From contig CM075765.1 in assembly GCA_037974665.1 (NCBI GenBank), positions 19,605,648 through 19,669,647 on the forward strand: a stretch of DNA of 64,000 bases, written 5' to 3'. The DNA is from Ehretia macrophylla (Eukaryota > Streptophyta > Magnoliopsida > Boraginales > Ehretiaceae). Positions 35,519 to 48,657 of this stretch are shown here, one piece after another. The notes below the pieces were generated by a model that saw nothing but the letters and a program-made list of their open reading frames with translations, was not told the origin of the DNA and did not search any database. Every line of letters begins with the position of its first letter. Positions within the stretch are counted from its first letter, which is position 1. Made by a program: the position numbers and the translations under genes.

Positions 35519-38500
35519 ATGAATACTCAAGGTGCTAGTTCTTCTTCTACCAGTTCTAGTTCCGGTTTAGTACCGACAATTCGTATCCGTCCCCCTACCT
35601 TCACAGAAGGAAAGCTTGATGGCACGAACTATCTTTTGTGGAAGTTCAAAATCACTACAGTTCTAGACTCCTACAAACTCCTTGATATAGTGTTAGGCAC
35701 AGATGCAGAACCAGTAGCAGTCCGTGCTGAAGATGACACAAAAAAGGTCACACCTCCAGATCCTCAACTTGTTAAAGAATGGAGGAGACGAAATGCTGAT
35801 GCACTTTGTACAATTGTAACAAGTGTTCAAGATTCCGTTCTTACTCTAATTCAACACACAACCAAGGCAACTGAAGCTTGGAACATACTGAGAAATCAGT
35901 ATGAAACAAGGAACCAGACTCGCATTCAGAACTTGGAGAATCAGTTAGCTGTTGAGAGATTAAGTGAAGATGAAGCAGCTGAGTCATTTATCAATAGGAT
36001 GAAAAACCTACGTGATCAAATGGCTGCAGTTGGTATTGCCAAATCAACCGAGGAACTAGCTCGAAGGTGCATTAGAGTGTTGCCTCCAAAATTTGACGGT
36101 CTTGTGACAACACTCAATACACAAGTTCGCATTCCTCCTTTGATGTTTGAAGAATTCACTGTCATGTTGATGGAGGAGGAGATGAGGCTGAGGAGCAGAG
36201 AAAATCAACTTGACTCTGCCTTTACAGCCAAGGCGAGGAGTAACCAAGAAGAAAAGAAGAAAGCAAAGAAGAAGACGTTCTCTGGATCGTGCTACTACTG
36301 CAATAAGAAAGGTCATGTTGTCAAAGATTGCAAGAAACGAATCCATGACGAGAAGAACGAAACTTTAAAGCCAAATTGGAGAAATAAAGAATCTGCCAAT
36401 ATGGCTGAAACGGAAGTGCATCTGTTTACTGTAACAGATGTATCGGAGGAAACGTGTACTAGCGCACATGTACATCAAACAAGTGCATGGGTGTTAGATA
36501 GTGGAGCTTCCCGACACATGACCAGCAAGAAGGAGTTATATGACTCCATAAAACCTCTACAAGAACCAATGAATATTGTCATCGGGAATAATGCGAGGTG
36601 TCCCGTTGAGGGCACTGGAACCATCTCGCTCGTGTCTCAAGATGGAGGAAGCAAGAAGCTATCCAACGTACTCTTTGTACCCCAGATCACCAGAAATTTG
36701 CTATATGTAGCTGCTATTACAGATAATGATCTAGAAGTGCGGTTCAAGAAGACGGAAGCTTTGATTCTTGACAAGGATCAAAATATCGTAAGTAAAGGTA
36801 TTCGCAAAAATAATCTTTACGAAATCAGCTCTCTTTCTGCTGTCGTGGATGCCAAAACAAGTCAACTTTGGCATGAAAGGTTCGGGCACATTTCATATCC
36901 TGTGTTAAAGGAAATGCAAAAGAAGAAGATGGTGGCCGACTTGCCTTCAATTGAAGAAATTGAAGGACCATGTGAAGCTTGTATGCTGGGCAAGCAACAT
37001 AGACAGTCATTTCCCAAAGAGAATCATAACCGATCAAAGGCTCCTCTAGAGTTGGTACATGTTAACCTCTGCGGAAAAATGACTACGACGGCGTTGGGAG
37101 GATCTTCCTACTTTATGCTATTAGTCGACGATTATAGTAGGAAGATGTGGGTGTACTTCCTTCGGGACAAGGCTGATGCTCTTGAAAAGTTTAAAGTGTG
37201 GCACAAACTTATGACAAATGAGAATACAACTCAGTTGAAGAAACTTCGTACCGATCGTGGGGGGGAATTCTGTTCTACAGAGTTCACCAACTACTGCAAC
37301 AAGCTTGGGATTAAGCGCCAATTAACTGCTCCATACACACCACAACAAAATGGAGTTGTGGAACGAAGAAATCGAACAATTGTAGAAATGGCTCGATGCA
37401 TGTTGAAAGGTGCTGGCCTACTTGACACATTCTGGGCTGAAGCAGTCAACACAGCGGTATACATCCTCAATCGGTGCTCAACCAGGGCACTCAACGATAA
37501 GACTCCTAATGAGGCTTATTATGGTATGAAACCTTCTGTGTCTCATTTAAGAAAATTTGGGTGTGAATGTTTTGTACACATTCCAAATGAAAATCGAAAG
37601 AAATTGGATGACAAGAGCAAGAAGGGCATTTTCTTGGGATATAGTGAAGAGTCTAAAGCATACAGACTCTATGATGTAGAGGCCAATAAGGTGATCATAA
37701 GCCGAGATGTGGTGTTTAATGAGCGACCACACTCAATGGAGGATAGCGGTCCTGCTATTTCGTCATCAACTGATGAAGTAATCCACCAAGTGCCTGAACA
37801 ACGACCATTGAACAATGAAGAAGTCTCTAATGATGAGGAGACTGAAGACCAACCTGTTGTACCCACAAGGAAGCCACAACCGAAGTGGTTCCAACAGCTC
37901 TTTGATGGAAGAAATCCAGGAATTACTGATGATAGTCCACGTCCTGATGGACTAAGACGATCAAAGAGAATAGAGGAGCAGAACAGATCAGGACAACAAC
38001 TAGTAAACATGGCTTTGATGACCCAAATCATCAAGACGGTAAAAGAACCGGTAACTGTGGAGGAAGCCATGTCAGATCCAAATTGGAGAGCAGCTATGCA
38101 AGCCGAGTATGATAGTATCATGAAAAATGATATTTAGGAGATCGTTGAAAAGCCACCGAATAGAAAAATTATCGGCACCAAATGGATTTGGAAAGTGAAG
38201 TACAAGGCAGATGGAAGTCTTGAAAAATACAAGGCACGCCTTGTAGCACAAGGATTTTCGCAAGTCGAAGGTTTCAATGTATATGAAACCTTTGCTCCAA
38301 CAGCAAAAATGTCAACAATCAGGCTAGTTGTTGCAGCTGCCGCGCATTATGAATGGATTGTACATCAAATGGATGTCAAGTCAGCTTTTCTTAATGGGCA
38401 ACTTGAAGAAGAAGTCTACGTTGCACAACCCCCTGGCTTCCAAATACCAGGTGAAGAAGAAAAAGTCTGCAAATTGAAGAAGGCTTTATATGGGTTAAAG

Positions 38501-39568
38501 CAAGCACCACGAGCTTGGTACAAACGTATAGACTCTTTCTTCTTGCAACATGGTTTCTGTAGAAGCAAATCAGAGGCCAACTTGTATGTTCTAAGTGAAC
38601 AAGGAAAGAAGGTAATTGTAGTCCTATATGTGGATGATCTTGTAATCACTGGTGACCATGAAGATAATATTCGGAAGACGCAAGAATGGTTGAGCCAAGA
38701 ATTTGAAATGACAAATCTTGGTCTTCTTCATTATTGCTTGGGAATCGAGGTATGGCAAAAACCTCATACGATCTTCATCTCGCAGCAACGATATGTTCGT
38801 GAGCTTCTGACTACATTTGGTATGTCCGAGTGCAAACCAGTTGTCACCCCGATGGAAGTGAATACAAAGTTATCAATTGACGATCTTTCAGAACAAGTTG
38901 ATAACAAGCTCTACAGAAGGTTGGTGGGAAGTTTAATCTTCCTTTGTAACACAAGACCTGATATTAGTTATGCGGTGGGAGTTCTCAGTCGGTTTTCAAA
39001 TAAACCGAAACAAAGTCACTAGCAAGCAGGGATGCGGATCCTCAAATATCTCAAAGGCACGTTGGAGTATGGGATATCATACAAGTCTGGAGATACTTTA
39101 TCTGGGTACTGTGACTCAGACTGGGCTGGTGATATTGACTCAAGAAAATCTGTTACAAGTTACGTATTCACATTCGGTGGTGGAGTTATCTCATGGGCTA
39201 GTAAGAAGCAACCCACCGTTGTACTTTCATCAACGGAGGCAGAATACAAGGCTGCTTGTGTAGCATCCTGTGAAGCTGTTTGGCTACGACGCATCATGAC
39301 TGATATTGGCATTCCAATAGAGGAAGCAACAATGTTGAAATGTGACAGTCAGAGTTGTATAGCCATGTCAAAGAATCCGGTATTTCATGCTAGAACAAAA
39401 CACATAGAGATTCAGTATCACTATGTGAGGGAATTGATCGAGGAAGGTGAAATCTACATGGAGTACTGCCCTACAGAAGATAGTTGTGCAGATATCTTCA
39501 CTAAAGCGTTAGGGAGCGTCCAATTGAGCAAGCATCTTCAAACATTGGGTGTTGGCCCAATAGTTTAG
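35519..39568 (+). pseudogene. Copia 2 gag-pol polyprotein, two internal TAG stops
   Basis: One frame of 1,350 codons, broken only by TAG at 38135-38137 and 39020-39022. Both sit where relatives have Trp (KNDTWE-like and SHWQA-like), i.e. TGG to TAG. Domains: gag/UBN2 (residues ~20-240), CCHC knuckle CYYCNKKGHVVKDC (~257-270), protease LDSGASRHM (~325), pre-integrase LWHERFGHISYP (~455), integrase with D579 (TDRGGEF) and E615 (VVERRN) at D(35)E spacing, RT with YVDDLVITG (~1036), RNase H with CDSDWAGDIDSRKS and SSTEAEYKA. The first integrase Asp appears replaced: VHVNLCGK has Asn516 where the family has HxDLCGP. The element cannot code for an active polyprotein, but its sequence is otherwise well preserved. 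Confidence 0.95.
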
Positions 39569-39584
39569 TCAACATGAGGTGAAC

Positions 39585-39596
39585 ATTGAGGGGGGG
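39585..39596 (+). other. Copia 2 polypurine tract
   Basis: ATTGAGGGGGG immediately before the TG of the 3' LTR, the standard plus-strand primer of Copia elements. Confidence 0.88.
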
Positions 39597-40198
39597 TGTT
39601 GATATATGTCAATATCCACCTCTTCATAATAAGTATCATTAATTATATGGTAGCATAAATTAATGATTCCGACTTAAACGTCGATGAGGTCAAAAGAGAT
39701 CGCGATGGCTACAAGAAAGAAGTTCGGGAATTTGGAATTACCTAAGATGACGTCAGGTTGATGCAATGCTAAAGTTAGCCAATTTGACAAAAGGAAACTT
39801 CCTAGAAGTTGACTTGGATGCTAGCCACCCATGTGGTCAATTGTAACCACCCATGTGATAAATATGGGTGGCTAATACTTTGAACATGGTTGGTAAAGCC
39901 AACCAAGATTGAAATGTTTGATAGGAAAGTCTCCTATGGCGGGCTAGCTGAATTCTATAAATAGGCATGCATTAGTTCATCATTTTCATCCACAACAAAA
40001 CTCCAAACACAATCCTAAGTTAGTCTTTCTTTCTTGTATTCTTCTTGTAAGTCCAGAAGCCATTAAAGCTCTAATCTTGAGAGCGCACGGTGGGACAATT
40101 ATCTTGTAAGTGTTATATTGAATTGTTATAACGAGTAGTGTTGTCTTTCTACTTGATTGTTGTTAAGACGTTTCTGGGAAATTGGTTATATTCTTACA
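39597..40198 (+). repeat. Copia 2 3' LTR
   Basis: 602 bp, about 98% like the 5' LTR by eye. Target duplication AGAAC follows at 40199-40203. Confidence 0.95.
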
Positions 40199-40633
40199 AG
40201 AACTCAACTAGCGAACTTTCGAGTGTAACAGTGTACTCTAATAAATGCTCTGGGTTAGTTAAGTCTAATAAACAGCTAAGGAGTTTTAAACCCAAAATAG
40301 CTTGTAATTTTTCTTTTTGGTTGACAAAGAACCTTGTGTTTAACAAAAAGAAAGAAAGACAAAGAAATTAAAATAAAAAAACAAAGAACCGTGTGTGTTG
40401 AATGACATTTTCCGGGTAGAAATATTGGGGATAAGAAGGGTAGAATTGTCATTAAAATATTTTTAATATAAAAGTTAATTGGTTTTCGACAAGCATAGGA
40501 TATAAGTTTTATTTTTCCAATGGATAAAGGGGTGTAAGTCTAATTTTTCTAATGTACAAAGTGGTGTAAATTAATTTATCTATATAAAAGTGAAGGGGTC
40601 TAGGTCCAAAATATCCTTAATATTAAAAAGGAA
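40199..40633. repeat. A-unit copy 3, right part
   Basis: Continues the A unit after Copia 2, matching 9815-10216 and 48410-48657. No gene. Confidence 0.8.
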
Positions 40634-40915
40634 CTCAGGGGGCGTTTGGTTCGCAGAATGTTACAAGATTCTTGGGAATGTAAAGTCTAAAATATGATAT
40701 TCTCATTTTGGGTCGCGGAATAAAAAAATATCCCTACTAATATCACATTCCTATAAATGCAATATTCCCTTGATTTAACCGATTTCTATTCCCATGTGAG
40801 GGGGTGGAATTTCACGTTCCCAAGTTTTGAGAATAACTTTGAAAAAATAAAATACCCAAATACCCATCTTAGAAAATACAAAATTAAAATAAATACAATA
40901 AAATAATAAAATAAA
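40634..40915. mobile_element. Truncated MITE copy
   Basis: GGGGGCGTTTGGTTCGCAG and the following ~280 bases match the left half of the MITE at 10217. It ends in the ATAAAATAAAA tail, directly fused to the laccase 5'UTR-like motif at 40917. The same fusion is present, twice, in the 205-bp tandem repeat at 391-882. Confidence 0.75.
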
Positions 40916-40916
40916 A

Positions 40917-42203
40917 AAGAAGAACACTCTTGAGCATATATTTAAAGGGCTAAGGAGGTCGAAATTTAGGTTTAATTTAACCAATACCACCCCGCATTTA
41001 CGCCCAAAGAGTTGAAAATAAAAAGAATAAAACAATACATGCAAATCATGCATAGGGTTTATTTAATAATACATGCAAATCGTACAAATAATTATTACCA
41101 CCCTTCATTTTCCGATATTTCTTTGTTTATACGACTTTTGCTTAAATAACATAAAGCACCAAATCGAGAAAGTTTCTCAATGCTTATTAAAAGTGAGAAC
41201 GGGGTTCACATTAGATATATAATATATTATATATCAACTTAGACTTGGCTCCTCTACAATTATATTCTATACAATTTCACGTAATATTTCTCCCGATTAA
41301 TGCCACATATCATTATATTTCATCTACGGTCTACATAATTTTTGTTAAACTAGCTTTCTAACTATGGTTAGAAAGCATTAAATGTTAAAATCTAACTACC
41401 ATATTTAATTAGCAAAACAAATATAAGCCATATTTAGCTTACAAACCTATACGTTTTTTGTGCTCCAAAAAATATTACATGACCACTTTTTATGGCAAGT
41501 GGTTTAGTGAGAAAATGATTTTTATTGCTTTAATTGTAGGCTTAACCAAATATGCACAAAGTGTCTAGTGTGAAAAACCAATAATCTTTAAAGTCTTGAG
41601 AAAATTGTATAGAAGTTGGACCAAAAAAAGAAAAAAAAAAGCCATTAGATTTTTGCTCCAAGAAATCATACAATTTCGTTTTTATATATAAAGAAGTCAT
41701 ATGATATTTGTTTAAGCTAACTCGTGTTGATGTTGTAGAGTTAATAACTTTATTTGTGATTATTTTAAATTTTAGTAAATTGGAGTGGGAATTTGCAAGT
41801 CCCACAAATTAATTACAGTTCAGCTACAACTTCAGACAATAACATCATAGTAGAATTTGAAAGAGCAAAATATTAAGCGTAGTAAACAAAAACACAATAT
41901 CTAATAAATTAAATAGTAAAATATTATTAATAAAATTTCTCTACATAAATAATCAATAAGTTCAGAACCATCCTTTGCAAGAATGTACTGGAAGTTTCTC
42001 CAAAATTTATTATGCAATCATCATAATAGATGAAATTTGTATATCGAAATAAGTAGAGTCATTATAAGGTGTAAAATAATAAAGAAAGCCATAAATCGAT
42101 GGAAGCAAAAAGCAAAAGGTGAACCTGCAGGTTAACCCTTGCTTTTCTGGAGTTGAAGCTTCACTTGTGAAATTGGAGCAAAATCGTAGGTCTTTTGTGT
42201 GGG

Positions 42204-42234
<31 letters not shown>

Positions 42235-43322
42235 TGCAATATGGGGTTTTTTTAATCGTATTGTTTCATATTTGTTTGCTAATTAAATATGGCAGTTAGA
42301 TTTCAGTATTTAATGCTTTAATTTTTAACCATAGTTGGAAAGCTAGTTTAGCAAATTTATGTAGTTCATAAATGAAATATAGTGACATGTGGCATTAATC
42401 GTGAGAAGTATTGCGTGGAATTATAGATGAGCTAACTATATAGAGACTATTTAATAAATAGTTCTTTAGTTTTTTTTTTTTTTTTTTAAAATAACAACTT
42501 GGTCAATGATCTTTAAGTTTCTTTTATTTCTTTAGATCCTCCAGGTTCCAAGTTAAGGGACCCCATTAATTCCCATCCAAAGGTAAACGTAAGACTAACA
42601 ACCAATTAAGCAAGGGCAAAAAAGGGAATTCATCTGCCATTATCTATCGAATGCGAAACTTGAGATATTTAGTAGCTCATGGCCATGTGGTTTATCAGTA
42701 ATGTATTATAAAGATCACATATATTTATACATAGATTTTATTTGTATATTTTTTTTATTTATTTAAAGGATAGTTTAAACCAATATTACATAAAATATAA
42801 ATGGTGTTACACTTATCGAAAATTGATCTTGAAACCTCCTGCGCACAAAGCAAGAACCATACGAGACCAAATACCCAGTGATTACTTGTAGATTCTTAGC
42901 TCTGGTCATAATAATTACACAAACGTTCTTCGCGTGATGTATTATTTATGAGACAATAGCTTGGATTATACGATAAATGTCTTTTATTTGTTTGATAGCA
43001 TCAACAATTTTCATCTCTTTGTGCTCTTAAATAAATTTAGTCAGTGAAGGTATAAAATTCTCAAAAACAGCTGGTAGGTGGAGGCAAATTACAGGAACCC
43101 TGAAGCTAAAAAATGCATACGGCACTGATCAAAAAAAAAAAAAAAAACCCTAACAACTCAGCCTTAGACATAGGGTTTATAGAACAAATAGTTCTTTACT
43201 TTTCTTTTTTTTAAAATATCGTCTTTGAAGAATAGAAAGAGTTGTTTCGTTCTTAGCTCCGATGGTAATAGTTATACCCACGTTCTTTGCGATCTCCGGA
43301 AAGACGTTGACTTAAATAATCT

Positions 43323-43388
<66 letters not shown>

Positions 43389-43444
43389 TATATGTACCAC
43401 AAATCAGGAGTTAGCAACATTCTCACCTACTGTTAAAGATAATG
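40917..43444. repeat. B-unit copy 3, main part
   Basis: Matches B1 and B2, including (TG)n at 42201-42219 and an expanded (TA)n at 43326-43386. There is no laccase body next to it; the 5'UTR-like end joins MITE sequence instead. It is interrupted at 43445 by the solo LTR. Confidence 0.85.
43326..43386. repeat. (TA)n microsatellite, B3 copy, expanded
   Basis: About thirty TA units, roughly twice as long as the homologous tracts in B1 and B2. Confidence 0.9.
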
Positions 43445-46400
43445 CGTGACGCTCGAGAACACTGCCATGATTTATTAACTGTTTCATCTACTGTTTGTGC
43501 ATTTTCACTATCTATTTACTTGTTGCGTACCTTGGTTACTATTTATTATGTTTTTCAACTATCTATTTTTTTCGAATTAGCATTTTTCTTAAATTATATT
43601 AATTGTTATAGGAATGAGAAAAATGTGCATTTGAGCTTAAAGCGATAGGAGCCTTCGTTTAGAAAATGATTTGTTAAAAGCTAATGAATAGTGTTACGTA
43701 TGAAAAATTATGTTTTAGTTAGCTAACTTAATTTATGCACATTAGACTCGTTTTTAAGTTGACTAGGCTCATTTTAGTAGGCAATAAACTCACCCAACTT
43801 GACCCCACCCTTTAAATACTCAACATATACATATAATAGCTCATAAAACAAAAACAAAAAAAGAGAGAAGAAAAGATGAAAATACTGTAGCAAATCCGAA
43901 AATAGCTTAGGAGGAGAAATAGAGATTTTTGCTCAACAAATCCTCATCCTAAGCCAAGCCTAGCTAGGTGCAAGTGGTTTAGGGTGTTTACTAGCCTCCT
44001 AGGAGCTCCTACGTGCAATAGGTGAGGGATTTCATACCTATTTTTGCATATAAAAAATGTGACAACTTTCTTGAATTTCTTGTTTTACTCTTAAATGCTA
44101 ATGCAATGCTCAAATATGCTTATGTATGTTATATATAAGTAGTAGAGACCTAATTTATGCTATTGTTTCGTAGTTTAATCGATTGAAATTGCTCGTTGAA
44201 TATTTGTCATGAATAGTGACATGAATGTTAGGGTTTTGTGAAATTGGACTTTATAGCTTGAATCAATGATCCTATTAGGTGCTTTAGATGTTAATGAAAG
44301 TAATGTAAAGGCCCCATAACATTTAATTGCTCAAAACCTAGCAAAAGAATAAAATAGCCGACTTTTAAAAAGGGATTTCAGGGTTATCGCGAATTCGGGT
44401 TGAATTGGCCTCCACATTTAGTAATCCTAGGCTATTTAGGACCTAACTAAGCTTTGCTAGCTCCCATTTGAGTCATGGTTGAGGTACGTGTAGTACAAAG
44501 TCAAAAGAGGAAATTTGGGACTTTCGGGCTAAATGCGGGTAATTGCGTGACTTTGAGATCCTAAGTGGTATCATTAAGTGTCATTAGGAAGGTAATATAG
44601 CTTGGTTGTGTACAATGAACTTCATATTACGTTTGGAAGTTAATTAGCCTTGAATTGCAAAGGGGATATTTTGACCAAGTGTGGAATTTGCTCGGTTTGA
44701 GTGTTGGTATTGTCTTGGGAGGTCATGGAAGCACTTTTGGTATGGTTATGGTATTAGTTGGGTGATTGGTTAACTTAGTTGTACTATAAATCAACTAAGG
44801 AGACGAATAGAGTTTTGTGATTGTTATAGTTTAAACGGGTTTTCTTTGCATTTAAATGGATCATAATATGGATAGGTTTGCGTGGTAAAAACGGATTTCT
44901 ATTATCATAGCTCGTTGGGATGTAATAGCTTGAGAAAGTTAGAGAAAATAATAGTATTCTATTGAGTTTTTGTAACTTTTGCTCAATTGATAGTTTTAGT
45001 GTTTCTATTAGGTGCCATTAATGCTAGATGGCTTAAATATTTGCTTAAACCCATTAAAAGATGACTAGAAGTTGGTTATAATGACTAGAACATAAAGAGG
45101 GACATTTAGGGCAATTGGTTTGTTCTAGTGTTTTAGGTATTTGTCGAACTTCCTTGTAGTTGTTTAGTGACTGTTGAATGCTTGGAATGCTCGTAGTGTC
45201 CTCATGTTGCTTAGAAGATAGATTTTTAGTTGGGTTTATGAAAGGGGCTTTCGAAATAAAGTTGGGTTATTTGCTAAGTTTTGATTAGACTTGATGGGTT
45301 AGGTGGTTATGGGTGATTATCTAAGATATGGCGTTATCTAGATAATGTTTCATGAACTAAATTGCATAATTTTTTTTCTTGAATGAAGATTCTAAGTGAA
45401 TTTTTGTTTATAGTAATTGTATTGCCATAGTTCTAAGTGTTTTCCTTGAGTTTTATATTAAGTTAATTGTAAAGAGAATAAGTAGGGATGAATGGCTTTA
45501 TAAATTGATAGTACTATTATAAAATTAAATATGGTTATCTATGCTTAAAATGCTCTTTAAAATGATTGTAGAACATGCTTATATCACGATTTTATTGTTG
45601 TTAGTTATATTGTTTGTATATTAGATTACTTGAATGATTACTTGGTTGTATGTTAATTAGGTAAACTATGAGTTAGCTAACCTAGTTGGATAATTAATGA
45701 ATGTTGTAGTTAAAGAGTAATTGAAACAATGTTTAACTTTGTGTTCAAGGTGATTGAGAGCAATTTGAAGCCAATTTTGCATTGTGGAGCTTGATGAAGA
45801 TGAGGGAGTCTTCATTCATTTTGTGCATATTAGCTTGTTTTATTATATGATATGTATGGGGTGAGGCTAGCTAGCCTACTTTGCTACCTCCCCACTTGAT
45901 TTGAAAATGAGACTTGTGATCTTGGCTTGGGGTTGCGTAACCTTTTCGGACATGGTAGCGTCGAGAAATACGGGCGGCATCGAGTTTGCCGTACTCCCTC
46001 GACTACCATGGTGCCTATTCCCTTTCTCTCGCTGAGTATACTCTACTACCCTAGAGGCGTAGTTCACCTCGTTGGGGCATATGGACCTACCTCAAGAGAA
46101 AGAGTCGTAAGATCGGGGTACATCCGGAGTACCCTATTTTGGAGGAATAAGGGTTTTGCTGGCACTTGCTTGAAGATCTTGGCTCGTGGCTCGTGATTGA
46201 AGACAAAGTGGAACCGTATCCTTTTATAAAATATTTAATTACTTGTTTCAATAGCTTGTTTATTTGTGATAATTATGTGTTATCTTGTGCATTTCATGAA
46301 AGCACTTTACCGGTATGCTGTATCACCTCCCTCACTAAGTATACCAGTTGTATACGCACCCTCATTTCTAACACCTTTTAGGTTCAACATCTTTGCAAGG

Positions 46401-46993
46401 TGATATAGGGAAAACTCGAGAGTTACCGTGTTTGGTTGTGTTGGCTTCCATTATTAGTATCTGTGAATCCATATGAATTAGTAAAGTGGTTTGAGTTGTA
46501 ATTTGATTGGAACTATAGAAACTCAACTTGTAATTGTATTGGATCTTGTTTGTATTTGATTTGTAGGTGGCCTGCAATAGCTTAATGGACTATGTTATTT
46601 TTTATTGGTCGTGCATGCTTGTTTGGGTTAATGGAGTTAATAAGCTGGATTAATAGACAAGACAATTGAATAGATAAAGTTAGAATGGTATAATAAGTGA
46701 CTTTATAACATAGTATTTCAATATTTGAGGCTTATGCATGCTCTATTTTGTTGTGTCTAAGGCTTGGATGGCCTTGAGACGGGGCATCGCTTAATGGTTG
46801 AAGTTGGAGTATATGTGAATGTTAGATTATGGTTTTGTAGTTGTATTATGTTATTCGCAGGTTATCGGATAGTCCTTTAAACATGGGAGATTCCGTTCGT
46901 TTTCTTCTAAATTTCGTGGCCGGAGTTTGGAATTTGGTTGAGAATAGCATGTTTAATAAGAGTTCCGGTCTCGTGAGGGATCGGGGCATTACA
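43445..46993 (-). mobile_element. Long solo LTR 2, inverted relative of 18284-22575
   Basis: Read on the minus strand it starts TGTAATGCCCCGATCCC, as the first copy does, and follows it through the first ~250 bases and the conserved block at 45860-46345. It is flanked by TAATG (43440-43444 and 46994-46998). B1 and B2 lack it and read AATGCACTAGGG straight through, confirming the insertion. The far end (minus ...GAGCGTCACG) no longer ends in CA, so that terminus has mutated or been trimmed. It is 3,549 bases long and has no gag or pol. The rest is AT-rich with no gene. Confidence 0.83.
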
Positions 46994-46998
46994 TAATG

Positions 46999-47790
46999 CA
47001 CTAGGGTATTTTTAACACGGTTTTTAGATATTTAAATGTACTTCTTTTGAGTTTAAAGCTAAAATTAACTTGTTCAACCTATTTTCGAAAAAAAAAATTA
47101 AGATAAAAAAGAGCTAAAAGATTAGAAACTTCAAATCCAAAGTTTTTGGACAAAGCTTTAACGAGACTGTTTATGCATAATATGTGAAGTTATTTTTTTT
47201 CCCTCTAAAATATCTCTCCATATTTTTAAAAACCCAATCCTACTCTCAAAATTTCTAAGAATCCGCAATTTGCCCTTAAGGAGTTTCATTTTTGTTCATT
47301 TTCATAGCCCACAATACTTTCATATCAATTTTTTGATGACAAGCTAAATAGGTTCATAACAGTTAACAATACTTCTAACATGACAACGCCAAACAATTAA
47401 CAATTTTTGTTTAACATTACTTTTGACCAAAACTTTACGCTGAAAGCTCTACTGCTTAATAGCTAAAATTTCACAAATAGGCCAAACAAACTCTTGGTTA
47501 GATAAAATGGTCATTTAATAAATAAAATGGTCTTTTAATACCTACCTAATGCATTTTCTAATGAATTAGATAAGATATTTACTCCCTGGAGATATAATAA
47601 AATCTGCGTCAAAAGATCCTGATGATTTGCAAAATTTTCTTCCCATATGGCTTTTGAATGAAAGCTTGGAATCCTTAGAAGCGATGCAAAAGAAAAAAGA
47701 AGGTAGTCTACTAAATTGAAGAAAGTGAAAATAAGTAGTTTCCATAAAGAAATACACTAGGGAAAAGAAAAATGACTTTAGAAATCAATG
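46999..47790. repeat. B-unit copy 3, distal part
   Basis: Continues B3 after the solo LTR. At 47365-47385 it carries the empty site of the hAT element found in B1. It contains the same short open frame (47566-47757, minus) as 8964-9146. Confidence 0.82.
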
Positions 47791-48657
47791 TTCTAGCTAG
47801 CAGTTGTACATGTGAATTACAACCAAATTACGTAAATATTGCCCCTAAGATTATAAGAAAAGCTTGAATATTATTATATGCCTAAAAGAAATGAACGCTA
47901 AGTTTTTCTATTACACTGTATTTAAAAATGTTAATGATAACAAATAGATATAGTAAACCACTTTCTAACAACTTGAATTTTTTAAAAGATGTTTAGTATA
48001 TTTATTCATTATCTTTAACAAGCCCTCTCATGTGTAGGCCAGATTTATTTTAAGCTTGCATATTGACTACTTTTAATAAAAACTAAATTAAAAAGGAATG
48101 CATTCTAAGTTTGTTTAGGAGGAGGTAATTAAGAATTAATGATGGATGAAATTCATCCCTTTCCATGAAATAGAATTAGAAATGTTGGATAAGTTTTTTT
48201 AAAATGTATCAAAATAGTTTGGGAAAAACCGCAAACGGAGAAGTCATAGTAGAAAGTGATAAGCTCAACCAATTACATATATAGAAGTCCAAAAATAAAA
48301 GATCCACCGCAAGCTGAACATTTGGACATATGCGAAAGTAAAGTCAAGGAAAATGCAACCCCTAGTACATGCACAAATTTTATTTTATTTTTTTTGTTGA
48401 TTAACGTGAGAACTCAACTGGTGAACTTACGAGTGTAACAGTATACTCCAATAAATGCTTTGGGTTAGTTAAGTCTAATAAACAGCTAAGGAGTTTTAAA
48501 CCCAAAATAGCCTGTAATTTTTTTTTTTTTGGTTGACAAAGAACCTTGTGTTTAACAAAAAGAAAGAAAGACAAAGAAATTAAAAAATAAAAATAATAAA
48601 GAACCTTGTGTGTTGAGTGACATTTTCCGGGTAGAGATATTGGGGATAAGAAGGGTA
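47791..48657. repeat. A-unit copy 4
   Basis: Matches A1-A3. It ends at GGTAGAATTA, where it is fused to the laccase 3' flank (AGAAGTTGAATACTTCC). It holds the empty site for Copia 2 near 48410. No gene. Confidence 0.82.

Larger units (their letters stand above)
34858..40198 (+). mobile_element. Ty1/copia retrotransposon 2 (Tnt1/Tork-like), full length
   Basis: Identical-length 602-bp LTRs (34858-35459 and 39597-40198; TGTTGATATAT...ATTCTTACA) are flanked by the 5-bp duplication AGAAC (34853-34857 and 40199-40203). A4 at about 48405-48420 shows the empty site (GAGAACTCAACTGG). A primer-binding site follows the 5' LTR, a G-rich polypurine tract precedes the 3' LTR, and a single gag-pol frame lies between. 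The LTRs differ at about 13 sites by eye (about 2%), so this insertion is of similar age to Copia 1. The integrase/RT sequence is close to transposon TNT 1-94. Confidence 0.96.

Noticed and set aside
36056..38649. Minus-strand frames across Copia 2
   Set aside because: They are shadows of the plus-strand gag-pol, which has clear domains.
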